In this document: positions 42,771 through 51,008 of the stretch, piece after piece
Position numbering within the stretch: the first letter of the stretch is position 1
How the letters are laid out: each line of letters starts with the position of its first letter
Source of the DNA: Flavobacterium sp.
GTDB lineage: Bacteria > Bacteroidota > Bacteroidia > Flavobacteriales > Flavobacteriaceae
DNA: 64,000 nt
NCBI GenBank assembly: GCA_030151255.1
Contig: JASLED010000008.1
Location: 1 to 64,000, forward strand
Reading direction: 5' to 3'
Notes under the pieces: generated by a model
Told to the model about the DNA's origin: nothing
Seen by the model: the letters and a program-made list of their open reading frames with translations, nothing else
Databases searched by the model: none
Program-made: the position numbers and the translations under genes

Positions 42771-45700
42771 ATGAAAAAATTATTTCTTCTATTTTCATTC
42801 TTTTCATTAACACTTGTTTTAGCACAGGAAAAAAGAATGATTACAGGTTTTGTTCAAGATGCAAGCGATAAGGTGGGCTTGCCAGGAGCATCTGTTATTG
42901 TAGAAACACAAAGTGTATCAGCAGAAACGGGGCAGAAAGGAATCATTGAGAGCACAAGTATTGGAACAATGACTGATATTGATGGTAACTTCTCATTAGA
43001 AGTGCCAAAAGATACAAAAGCAATTAGAATAAGTTTTATTGGCTATGCTTCTAAATTAGTATATCTAACCAACAAATCATATTACAGCATTGCATTGGGT
43101 GTTGATGATAATTTGTTAAATGAAGTAGTTATTACAGGATATCAAACTATTGAGAAAAGAAAACTTACTTCTTCTGTTGCCCAAATTAGCATGGCAGATA
43201 TTGACCAAACTGGTGTTGCCAGCGTAGATCAAATGTTGGCAGGACAAATTGCTGGAGTTGCAGTAACTACACCTAATGGCGCGCCAGGCGGACCTGCAAA
43301 AATCAGAATTCGTGGAACGGCGTCATTAAACGGACCTCAAGATCCGTTATGGGTTATTGATGGTATGCCATTGGAAGGAACTAATGTGCCTAACTTTGAT
43401 GATAAAGCAAATATAGATCAGCTTCAAAACTTTTCTATTGCAGGCTTAAACCCTGATGATATTTTAGATATAACAGTACTTAAAGATGCTTCTGCTACAG
43501 CTATTTATGGGGCAAGAGCAGCAAATGGAGTAATTGTAATTACCACAAAAAAAGGTAAAAAAGGAGCAATGAAAGTTAATTTTACAGCAAATACTTTCGT
43601 TAATGAGCGTCCGCAATTTTCGAAATTAAATTTGATGAATTCTTCAGAAAAAGTTGATTTTGAATTAATGCTTGCAGGAAGAGCAGATATTGATAATCTT
43701 CGATCAAAAAATGGAGAAGTAGCACGAATTTTAAATCGCAGCAACGAATTAGAAACGTATAGAACAGGTGGTTTTGGCGCGTTATCTTCAACTACTCAAA
43801 ATGCCATTAATCAGTTGAGAAATACAACAACAGATTGGGGTAAAGAGTTGTATCGATCTACCAATAATAAACAATATGGATTAAGTTTATCTGGTGGAGG
43901 AGAAGTGGCAGATTATTATTTTTCATTAGGTTATTATAACGAAGAAGGTGCTACAATTGGTACAGGTTTTGAACGTTATAATTTAACTATAAAAAATAAT
44001 TTTACGTTAAGCGATAAAGTAACGGCTGGCGTGGCTTTGTTTGGTACGCAATCAAAAAAAACAAGCTTTATTTCTGATGTTGACGGAAGTATAAATCCTT
44101 CAAACTATTCAAGAAATGCAAATCCATATTTAAAGCCATTTAATGAAAATGGAAGTTATCATTATGATCCAGATATTAATGGTTTTGGAGATACCTATAT
44201 TCCTTTCAACTTTATGGAAGAAAGAGATAACACAAATTATGAGTTAATTAATCAATCATTAAAGGCTGTTTTTGATATTAATTATCAGGTTTTAGACGAT
44301 TTGAAATTAACATCTCAATTGGGTTTACAAGTAGAAAATAATGATACCGAAAAGTATTTAGGAAAAGAAACATATAGCACGCGTAAGTTTAGAGAAGGAA
44401 CTAGGTATTATGATAAGGCATCGAAAGAGTTTAAATATTTTTTACCAGATGGAGGAATTATAGAAAACTTTACAGACAAGTATTTTCAATATAATTGGAA
44501 AACACAAGCAATGTATAATGCTATTTTTAATGATTTGCATGAAATTGATGTAATGGCAGGAATGGAAATCAGAAAAGAGGAAAGAAAACAATTAAAGGCA
44601 AAAGGTTTTGGATACGATCCGTTAACCCTAACAACAAAGCCAATTTTGTTTCCTGAAGGAAATGCTGATGCCTCACAAAAACTATATGAAACTTATAGAA
44701 GAGCAAAATCTGAAGATGCATATGCCTCGTTTTTTGCAACAGCTTCTTATACGTTTGACAGAAAATATACTGTTTTTGGAAGTGTGCGTTATGACGGTTC
44801 AAACTTATTTGGTGTAGATCCAAAATATAGATATTTGCCATTATGGGCTCTTTCAGGTTCTTGGTTAGTATCCAACGAAAAATTTATGGAAAACATAAAC
44901 TTTGTAAGTAATTTTCGTTTGCGTGCTTCCTATGGTTTACAAGGAAATATCGATCGTACAACTTCGCCATTTGTAATTGGAGAATACAGCACATCAAGTA
45001 TTTTACCAGGTTATCCAGAAAATACAATTCAAGTAACAAACTTGCCAAACGGCACTTTAAGATGGGAAAAAACAACAAGTAGTAATTTTGGCTTTGACTT
45101 AGGTGTGCTAAACAATAGAATTGCTATGGAATTTGATGTATATAACAGAAAAAGTACAGATTTAATAGGTTTGCGTGCTTTGCCTTTCGAAACAGGTTTT
45201 GAGTTTACTAACATGAACTGGGCACAAGTAACCAATAAAGGATATGAAATTTCTATTACTTCAAGAAATATTGTTACGCCAACGTTTTCTTGGAGTACTA
45301 CGGTAAATTTTGCTCACAACAAAAGTAAAGTAAATCGTATTCAAGTAAATGATGGAGAGTATTTGCCATCAAGAGAAGGACATGCTGTAAATTCTGTATT
45401 TGTTTTAAAAACAGCTGGATTGGATGAGAATGGAAATCCATTATTTTGGCAAAAAGGAGAAAAAGTATCTGCAAAAGACTTTTTTAAGTTATATGATCCG
45501 TGGGCTGATTTTTTACCAGGATATATGGTTGGATCAGAATTAACTGCTGAAGAATCTAGAGATTTATTTTCCTATGCAGGAGATAGAGATCCTAAATTTA
45601 CCGGAGGTATAATTAATACATTTAAAATAAAAAATTGGGATTTTACTATTTCGGCAGCATTTAATTTAAAACAAACAGTAATGCGTTCGCCATCCTATAA

Positions 45701-46124
45701 TTCTGCTTTAGTAGATCCAGGAAGAAATTATTCAAAAGATTTATTAAATATTTGGACACCAATTAATACAGATGCTACATTGCCTGGAATTACAGGAAAT
45801 GATCCTTATGATGGAACGGATAATTGGATGTTAACAAAATGGTTTGATTTCGGTGGAGCTCCAATTAATTATTTTAACTATTTAGATATTTGGGCAAAAG
45901 ACATTAGTTACATTCGTATTAGTAGCATGCGTTTAGGATATACGCTACCAAAAGCTGTTTTGGAAAGATTAAGATTAGACAATGCTCGATTTACTGTAGA
46001 AGGAAGAAATTTACTAGTATTTGGTACCAATTACAATGGGTATTTTGACCCAGAAACATACGGAAATATTTATGCTCAACCTATCCAACGATCAGTTTCT
46101 TTAGGATTAAATCTAACCTTCTAA
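42771..46124 (+). CDS. SusC/RagA family TonB-linked outer membrane protein
   Basis: An 1117-residue SusC-type transporter. Signal peptide (1-18, 'SLTLVLAQ'), carboxypeptidase-regulatory domain (about 20-112) with an insertion of about 30 residues after 'GASVIVE', the plug with 'GQIAGVAVTTPNGAPGGPAKIRIRGTASLNG' and 'DPLWVIDGMPLEG' and 'TVLKDASATAIYGARAANGVIVITTKKG', and a 22-strand-type barrel to the C-terminus 'SVSLGLNLTF'. It imports large oligomers with TonB energy. It is 21 bp after the peptidase and 15 bp before susD, hence one operon. Confidence 0.96.
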   Translation: MKKLFLLFSFFSLTLVLAQEKRMITGFVQDASDKVGLPGASVIVETQSVSAETGQKGIIESTSIGTMTDIDGNFSLEVPKDTKAIRISFIGYASKLVYLTNKSYYSIALGVDDNLLNEVVITGYQTIEKRKLTSSVAQISMADIDQTGVASVDQMLAGQIAGVAVTTPNGAPGGPAKIRIRGTASLNGPQDPLWVIDGMPLEGTNVPNFDDKANIDQLQNFSIAGLNPDDILDITVLKDASATAIYGARAANGVIVITTKKGKKGAMKVNFTANTFVNERPQFSKLNLMNSSEKVDFELMLAGRADIDNLRSKNGEVARILNRSNELETYRTGGFGALSSTTQNAINQLRNTTTDWGKELYRSTNNKQYGLSLSGGGEVADYYFSLGYYNEEGATIGTGFERYNLTIKNNFTLSDKVTAGVALFGTQSKKTSFISDVDGSINPSNYSRNANPYLKPFNENGSYHYDPDINGFGDTYIPFNFMEERDNTNYELINQSLKAVFDINYQVLDDLKLTSQLGLQVENNDTEKYLGKETYSTRKFREGTRYYDKASKEFKYFLPDGGIIENFTDKYFQYNWKTQAMYNAIFNDLHEIDVMAGMEIRKEERKQLKAKGFGYDPLTLTTKPILFPEGNADASQKLYETYRRAKSEDAYASFFATASYTFDRKYTVFGSVRYDGSNLFGVDPKYRYLPLWALSGSWLVSNEKFMENINFVSNFRLRASYGLQGNIDRTTSPFVIGEYSTSSILPGYPENTIQVTNLPNGTLRWEKTTSSNFGFDLGVLNNRIAMEFDVYNRKSTDLIGLRALPFETGFEFTNMNWAQVTNKGYEISITSRNIVTPTFSWSTTVNFAHNKSKVNRIQVNDGEYLPSREGHAVNSVFVLKTAGLDENGNPLFWQKGEKVSAKDFFKLYDPWADFLPGYMVGSELTAEESRDLFSYAGDRDPKFTGGIINTFKIKNWDFTISAAFNLKQTVMRSPSYNSALVDPGRNYSKDLLNIWTPINTDATLPGITGNDPYDGTDNWMLTKWFDFGGAPINYFNYLDIWAKDISYIRISSMRLGYTLPKAVLERLRLDNARFTVEGRNLLVFGTNYNGYFDPETYGNIYAQPIQRSVSLGLNLTF

Positions 46125-46139
46125 TTCTTTTTGAATATT

Positions 46140-47465
46140 ATGAAAAAACTAATTTTATTTATAGGATGTTTAAGTCTAAGCTTTTCTGCAATTAGCTGTA
46201 ATAATTTTTTAGATATTGAACCTGAAGGAAAAATTATTCCAAAAACAACAGACGATTATAGAAAATTGCTAACTAGTGCATATACTGCTTATCCAAATCA
46301 AAAAACACTAACAACAATTCGAACGGATGAGGTTCAAATTCCAGATACAGATAATAGCGAAGTAGTAACGGTAAGAGACATTTTTGTTTATAATGATCAA
46401 AGTGCTGATGCAAGCACAAAAGAAATACCTTACGAAACGTTTTATAAAGTTATTTTCTATGCAAATCAAACCATTAATGATGGAGCAACAACAATGGAAG
46501 TTGGAGATGCAAAAGAACAACTTTTGGCAGAAGCGCATGCCTTGCGTGCAATGGCGTATTTTGATTTGGTAAATTTATTTGCTAAACCATATAATCCTAC
46601 AACTGCAAAAACAGATCCTGGAATTGTAATTCAGAATGAAGTAGATTTAGAAAATAAACGACCAAAATCTACTATTGAGGAAGTTTATCGCCAAATTCAT
46701 TCAGATATCGATGTAGCAAAAAGCAAAGCTAAAGCAAGAATTTACGAAGCAGGATTAAACTATCGTTTTTCTAAATTGGCAATTTTAGCGTTAGAAGCAA
46801 GAGTTTATTTGTTTGAACAAAACTATACCGAAGCTTTAAAAAGTGCCGAAGAAGCGCTGAGTATAAAAAATGCATTACAAAATTTAAATAGCAACCTAAC
46901 AATGTCGGTAGCAAATTTTCAGTCAGTAGAATCGATTCTTAATTTAGAAAAAGCATTTGATCAAAATTTAAGCAGCTTTATTTTTGCTTCGGAAGAATTA
47001 AAACAAGCTTATGATCAAACTAACGATTGGAGATATGTTTCTTATTATAGTCAGTTAAGAGGAAATGCTATTGTTGTAAAAACAGGAAATGGAGATACCA
47101 AAATATCGTTTAGAACTGCCGAACTTTATTTTATAAAAGCAGAATCTTTTGTGTTTTTAAATCAGTTAAACAAAGCAACCGAAGCTTTACAACCAATTAT
47201 AGAAAACAGATATAAGCCAGAAGCTGTATCGGCAATAATAGAAAAATTAAAACAATTTGATCAAAACGAATATAAAAGCTATTTACTAGAAGAAAGATTT
47301 AGAGAATTTGCTTTTGAAGGTCAACGTTGGAATGATTTGAGACGATTAAATCAAAAAAGAATTATTCACACATTTGATAATGAAAATTTTGTATTGCAAC
47401 AAAACGATCCGCGTTATACGCTGCCGTTTCCTAGAAAAGCAAGGGAAAACAATCCAAATTTATAG
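46140..47465 (+). CDS. SusD/RagB family nutrient-binding lipoprotein
   Basis: A 441-residue SusD-type protein from the ATG at 46140 (MKKLILFIGCLSLSFSAISC); a TTG three codons earlier is less likely. The lipobox 'AISC' has the lipid Cys at 20, followed by 'NNFLDIEPEGKIIPKTTDDY'. TPR-like helical body; C-terminal RagB motif 'YLLEERFREFAFEGQRWNDLRRLNQ'. It caps the SusC channel on the cell surface and binds the substrate. Paired with a peptidase, the ligand is probably a peptide or glycopeptide. That is inference. Confidence 0.95.
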   Translation: MKKLILFIGCLSLSFSAISCNNFLDIEPEGKIIPKTTDDYRKLLTSAYTAYPNQKTLTTIRTDEVQIPDTDNSEVVTVRDIFVYNDQSADASTKEIPYETFYKVIFYANQTINDGATTMEVGDAKEQLLAEAHALRAMAYFDLVNLFAKPYNPTTAKTDPGIVIQNEVDLENKRPKSTIEEVYRQIHSDIDVAKSKAKARIYEAGLNYRFSKLAILALEARVYLFEQNYTEALKSAEEALSIKNALQNLNSNLTMSVANFQSVESILNLEKAFDQNLSSFIFASEELKQAYDQTNDWRYVSYYSQLRGNAIVVKTGNGDTKISFRTAELYFIKAESFVFLNQLNKATEALQPIIENRYKPEAVSAIIEKLKQFDQNEYKSYLLEERFREFAFEGQRWNDLRRLNQKRIIHTFDNENFVLQQNDPRYTLPFPRKARENNPNL

Positions 47466-47480
47466 CCAGTTAGTAAGAAG

Positions 47481-47500
47481 AGCTACCATTTATGGTAGCT
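47481..47500 (+). terminator. terminator between susD and the response regulator gene
   Basis: Eight-bp stem (agctacca / tggtagct), loop ttta, followed by six or more T. It would end most of the peptidase-susCD transcript. Confidence 0.75.
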
Positions 47501-47579
47501 TTTTTTGTATTCAAAATTCATTCAACAAAAAAAATGCATTTTTAGAACGTTTAACTTTTTAGTACTTTTACAAAAAAAA

Positions 47580-48344
47580 GTGCGAATAGCAATTGTAGAA
47601 GATGAAACTTTAGCAACCAATTATTTAAAAAAAATGTTGCTTGCACAAGATATCCTTCCTGTTTTGGAAGATAATATTGTTGTGTTGTCATCCATCAAAG
47701 AAGCTACGGCTTTTTTCTTTCAAAATACGGTCGATTTAGTTTTTATGGATATCCATTTGGGTGACGGAAAAAGCTTAGAAATTTTTGATCAAATTGCCGT
47801 AAAAAGTCCAGTTGTTTTTATTACAGCATATGATAATTATGCCATTGAAGCTTTTAAACAATTTGCTATTGGATATATTTTAAAACCTTTTGATAAGCAT
47901 GCGCTAGAAGAAGTTTTATTAAAGTATGTTACAATTACCAATGGTTTTGTAGGTAAGCAATTAGTGCAAATGGAAGAAAACATTCCACAAGATGTTTCAA
48001 AACTTAAAGATCGATTTTTAATTCATGATGGACATCGTTTAAAATCAATTCAAACCAATGAAATAGCTTATGTTTTTGCATCAGGAAAACATTTGTTTTT
48101 GCATACTTTTAAAGACGAACGCTTTATTTATGACGATACTATTAAAGATATTATTGAAAAGCTCGATGCAAAAATCTTCTTTAAAATTAATCGAAGTTTT
48201 ATTATAAATATAAAAGCAATTAAAGAGGTTATTCGTCATAATAGCCAAAAAGTTGAATTGGTGTTAACAGTGCAAAGTGAAGATCAGCAAAATATTTTTG
48301 TAAGTAAAGCACAAATAACAAATTTAAAAGAATGGTTAGGCTAA
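47580..48344 (+). CDS. LytTR family response regulator
   Basis: A 254-residue regulator. Start set at the GTG at 47580 (MRIAIVEDETLATNYL), since the receiver domain begins there and no in-frame ATG exists upstream. Receiver domain 1-120 with acidic pair E7/D8 and phospho-acceptor D57 ('VFMDIHLGDGKS'), and switch Lys in 'ILKPFDK'. The LytTR DNA-binding domain spans about 150-250 ('FLIHDGHRLKSIQTNEIAYVFASGKHLFL', 'FFKINRSFIINIKAIKEV'). It probably pairs with the LytS kinase at 38481 to control the genes between them. An upstream TACTTTTA resembles a weak -7 box. Confidence 0.88.
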   Translation: MRIAIVEDETLATNYLKKMLLAQDILPVLEDNIVVLSSIKEATAFFFQNTVDLVFMDIHLGDGKSLEIFDQIAVKSPVVFITAYDNYAIEAFKQFAIGYILKPFDKHALEEVLLKYVTITNGFVGKQLVQMEENIPQDVSKLKDRFLIHDGHRLKSIQTNEIAYVFASGKHLFLHTFKDERFIYDDTIKDIIEKLDAKIFFKINRSFIINIKAIKEVIRHNSQKVELVLTVQSEDQQNIFVSKAQITNLKEWLG

Positions 48345-48360
48345 AATTTACCTCAAAACA

Positions 48361-48987
48361 ATGAATAATACAAAAAAGTGGTTCAATCAAGTTGTATTAG
48401 AAACAACTAATATTCAACTTATTCCTTTACAATTAGAGCATAAATCAGCATTATTACAAGCTGCATTAGACGGAAATTTAGTAGAATTGTGGTTTACCAG
48501 TATTCCAACTGCCGAATCAATAGATGATTATATTTCAAAAGCCATTTCTGATTTTGAAACAGACAAAGGCTTGGCATTTGTGGTAATTGATAAAAAATCA
48601 GATCAAATAATTGGTACTACCCGTTATACCAACGCAATGCCAGAGCATAAACGATTGGAAATTGGTTATACTTGGTACGCAAAATCATTTCAGAAAACAT
48701 ATGTAAATTCCGAATGTAAAATGCTTATGCTAAGCTTTGCATTTGAACAATTAAATGCAATTGCTGTTGAATTTCGTACAAGTTGGTTTAATTTTGCTTC
48801 AAGAAGCGCTATTGAAAAACTTGGTGCTAAACAAGATGGCGTACTTCGAAATCATCAAATTATGCCCGACGGAACGCTTAGAGATACCGTTGTATTTTCA
48901 ATTATAGAAAATGAATGGAACAGCTGTAAAAAAGCATTGAATTATAGAATTGAACAAATACACAAAAAAAGTTCAATTAACTATTAG
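48361..48987 (+). CDS. GNAT family N-acetyltransferase (RimJ/RimL type)
   Basis: A 208-residue acetyltransferase. 'LETTNIQLIPLQLEHKSAL' begins the domain, 'QIIGTTRYTNAMPEHKRLEIGYTWYAKSFQKTYVNSECKMLMLSFAFE' contains the beta-4/acetyl-CoA region, and 'EKLGAKQDGVLRNHQIMPDGTLRDTVVFSI' is typical of the RimJ/RimL group. Substrate unknown (protein N-terminus or small molecule). It lies 16 bp after the LytTR regulator, so co-transcription is likely, yet a functional link to the locus is not obvious. Confidence 0.87.
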   Translation: MNNTKKWFNQVVLETTNIQLIPLQLEHKSALLQAALDGNLVELWFTSIPTAESIDDYISKAISDFETDKGLAFVVIDKKSDQIIGTTRYTNAMPEHKRLEIGYTWYAKSFQKTYVNSECKMLMLSFAFEQLNAIAVEFRTSWFNFASRSAIEKLGAKQDGVLRNHQIMPDGTLRDTVVFSIIENEWNSCKKALNYRIEQIHKKSSINY

Positions 48988-48994
48988 CAACAAA

Positions 48995-49022
48995 TTGTTG
49001 TCAATTTATTACCTTATTTTTG
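48995..49022 (+). promoter_or_regulatory. putative promoter of the DNA glycosylase gene
   Basis: TTG 48995-48997, 17-bp spacer, TATTTTTG 49015-49022; predicted start about 17 nt before the ATG at 49046. Confidence 0.5.
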
Positions 49023-49045
49023 TTTAAAAAACATCAAATAGAGAT

Positions 49046-49600
49046 ATGAGTTATTGTTCTGCAATTGAAAATATGCAATCCGAAGAGCGAAAGTTACTTC
49101 ATAAAAATTACCATGATTTACATTACGGATTTCCAATACACGATGACGATGAATTGTTTGGTAGATTAATTTTAGAAATTAATCAGGCAGGATTAAGTTG
49201 GGAAACAATTTTAAAAAAAGAAGCTTCTTTTCGCGCAGCTTATAACAATTTTAAGATAGCAGAAGTAGCGGCTTATACAGAGAAAGATAGAGAACGTCTT
49301 TTGGCAGATAGCGGAATTATTCGAAATAAATTAAAAGTAAATGCAGCAATAGAAAACGCAAAAGCAATTTTACTGTTACAAAAAGAATATGGTTCGTTTG
49401 AAAAATGGCTTCAGCATAATCATCCAAAAACAAAAGAAGAATGGGTGAAATTATTCAAAAAAACATTTAAGTTTACTGGAGGAGAAATTGTTGGTGAGTT
49501 TTTAATGAGTATAGGATATTTGCCTGGAGCACATGTAAATACTTGTGAAATTTACAATAAAGTACTTGAATGTAATCCAATGTGGATGAAAAATAAATAG
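49046..49600 (+). CDS. tag: DNA-3-methyladenine glycosylase I
   Basis: A 184-residue Tag-family glycosylase. Zinc ligand Cys4 ('MSYCSAIE'), 'YHDLHYGFPIHDDDELFGRLILEINQAGLSWETILKKEASFRAAYNNF' (core), 'RLLADSGIIRNKLKVNAAIENAK', and the C-terminal H-x3-C ligands in 'PGAHVNTC'. The canonical N-terminal 'C-x-W' is 'CSAI' here. It removes 3-methyladenine from alkylated DNA. Own promoter and terminator; not in an alkylation-response operon. Confidence 0.93.
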   Translation: MSYCSAIENMQSEERKLLHKNYHDLHYGFPIHDDDELFGRLILEINQAGLSWETILKKEASFRAAYNNFKIAEVAAYTEKDRERLLADSGIIRNKLKVNAAIENAKAILLLQKEYGSFEKWLQHNHPKTKEEWVKLFKKTFKFTGGEIVGEFLMSIGYLPGAHVNTCEIYNKVLECNPMWMKNK

Positions 49601-49639
49601 TTTTCTGTGTGCTTTTTCACATAAAAAAATAAGAATAGA

Positions 49640-49666
49640 AATGATTTGATTTTTTATCAAATCATT
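49640..49666 (+). terminator. tag terminator
   Basis: Ten-bp perfect stem (49640-49649 / 49657-49666), 7-nt loop, followed by eight T. Confidence 0.8.
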
Positions 49667-49687
49667 TTTTTTTGATAAAAATAATAA

Positions 49688-49724
49688 TATATTTGATATA
49701 TAAATACTTGATAATTCAAATATA
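49688..49724. promoter_or_regulatory. promoter with overlapping inverted repeats, candidate MarR operator
   Basis: TATATTTG (49688-49695) is an exact -7 box. It is the left arm of an inverted repeat tatatttga (49688-49696) / tcaaatata (49716-49724). Inside lies a smaller palindrome, TTGA-n4-TCAA (49708-49719). All sit directly before the MarR start at 49730, as expected for autoregulation. Confidence 0.4.
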
Positions 49725-49729
49725 TTTCA

Positions 49730-50158
49730 ATGATAAATAATGAATTGCTTTTTTTTATGAATCTTACAAAAGTACAAACCATTGTAGCAAGAAAGTTTGA
49801 TGCTTTGAGCGTACATGGCTTAAACTTTAGCGATTTTATGATTTTGTATGTGTTAGCTAATTCAACAAATCAGAAATTGCGTAGAATAGATTTGGCAGAA
49901 AAAATTGGTCTTACAGCCTCAGGAGTTACTAGATTATTAACGCCGTTAGAAAAAATAGGATTAGTAAGTAGAGAAACCAATGCCAGAGATGCCCGTGTAA
50001 GTTATGTGGTAATAACCAACACAGGTAAGCAAATTTTTGAAGAAGCGTTGATTACAGCAAATAGTATAAGTGACGAATTATTAAATAAGCAGAAAGGAAA
50101 AAATCTTCAACAAATCCTGACGTTGTTGTTTGATTTAGGAGGAACTTTTAAGAAATAA
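49730..50158 (+). CDS. MarR family transcriptional regulator
   Basis: A 142-residue winged-helix regulator. 'LNFSDFMILYVLANSTNQKLRRIDLAEKIGLTASGVTRLLTPLEKIGLVSRETNARDARVSYVVITNTGKQIFEEA' gives the full helix-turn-helix and wing, with the typical Asp-x-Arg in the wing (DARVSYVV). Dimer helices at both ends. Ligand unknown. It begins inside a promoter with palindromes and is followed 4 bp later by a small barrel protein that it probably controls. Confidence 0.92.
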   Translation: MINNELLFFMNLTKVQTIVARKFDALSVHGLNFSDFMILYVLANSTNQKLRRIDLAEKIGLTASGVTRLLTPLEKIGLVSRETNARDARVSYVVITNTGKQIFEEALITANSISDELLNKQKGKNLQQILTLLFDLGGTFKK

Positions 50159-50162
50159 TGTA

Positions 50163-50594
50163 ATGGTAGAAAATTTTTTATATCCAACTTTTGAAGCAGG
50201 AAAACATCTATTTCAAAAAAATATTCAAGGAGAAATTGTTAATATTAATCTCATTCGATTAAAAAAAGTAGCAGATTATAGTCAATATCCAGATTTGGAA
50301 CCAGCAAACCCGATTTCTGGAAAAGAAGCATTTTTAAAGTATGTAGAAGAAACAAAACCGTTTTTAGAAGCAAGCGGAGGAGAAATATTATTTATTGGAC
50401 AAGGGGATCATTTTTTGATTGGCCCAGATACTGAACGTTGGGATTTATGTATGTTGATTAAACAAAAAAGTGTGAATGAATTTTTTAGCTTCGAACAAAA
50501 TGAAATCTATATGAAAATTGCTAGACATCGATTAGCAGCCATAGAAGATGCGCGATTATTGCCTTTGGAACAACTTTTATTAAATAGAGAGTAA
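50163..50594 (+). CDS. small dimeric alpha/beta-barrel protein, DUF1330-like
   Basis: A 143-residue protein with beta-alpha-beta pattern: 'VNINLIRLKKVADYSQYPDLEP', 'GEILFIGQGDHFLIGPDTERWDLCMLIKQKSVNEFFSF', 'ARHRLAAIEDARLLPLEQ'. The HRxAAxEDxRL ending resembles DUF1330-type dimeric barrels. No catalytic assignment. It shares an operon with the MarR regulator, so its product may act in the response to the MarR ligand. Confidence 0.7.
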   Translation: MVENFLYPTFEAGKHLFQKNIQGEIVNINLIRLKKVADYSQYPDLEPANPISGKEAFLKYVEETKPFLEASGGEILFIGQGDHFLIGPDTERWDLCMLIKQKSVNEFFSFEQNEIYMKIARHRLAAIEDARLLPLEQLLLNRE

Positions 50595-50711
50595 GTATAA
50601 ATCTGCAATAAATTGGGTAAATCAATGATGAATTTACTCGTTTAAATAAAAAAAATAATTCTTTAAATAGTGAAAATTAGCAGTTTTATTCTGTATATAT
50701 TTTGATAGTAA

Positions 50712-50759
50712 AAAAAATAAAGACGGAGGAATTTATATAATTCTTCCGTCTTTATTTTT
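50712..50759. terminator. long bidirectional terminator
   Basis: About 21-bp stem (50712-50733 with 50739-50759, one wobble pair) flanked by A/T tracts, between the convergent DUF1330-like and small membrane protein genes. Confidence 0.85.
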
Positions 50760-50767
50760 ATTAAAAA

Positions 50768-51001
50768 TTAGTTTAAAATTTTCACGCCTTTCATAAAAAT
50801 CCAACGCATACAAATTTTATCGCCTTCGTCAGTTTTAAAAACTTTAAACTGTGGCGCAAAAACAGTTGCAAAAACAGCCGCAACTAAGGGAAGCCATATG
50901 CCATCTAAGCTTGTAAAATGACCTAACGCATATCTCGATCCAAAAAATAGTACAGCAAAACTTACAAATTGCAATATAAATGTTTTAGTACTCGCTCCCA
51001 T
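50768..51001 (-). CDS. small two-helix membrane protein, unknown
   Basis: A 77-residue protein with two hydrophobic helices (about 8-26 and 34-50) and a positively charged C-terminal tail ('MRWIFMKGVKILN'). It is 7 bp downstream of the THUMP methyltransferase gene and followed by a strong terminator, so it is likely real and co-transcribed. No family recognised. Confidence 0.65.
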   Translation of the reverse strand: MGASTKTFILQFVSFAVLFFGSRYALGHFTSLDGIWLPLVAAVFATVFAPQFKVFKTDEGDKICMRWIFMKGVKILN

Positions 51002-51008
51002 AATCTTT

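Noticed and set aside
42771..47465. Polysaccharide utilization locus
   Set aside because: SusC and SusD are present, but there is no glycoside hydrolase, polysaccharide lyase, carbohydrate esterase or sulfatase. The partner enzyme is a metallopeptidase, so a protein/peptide locus fits better.
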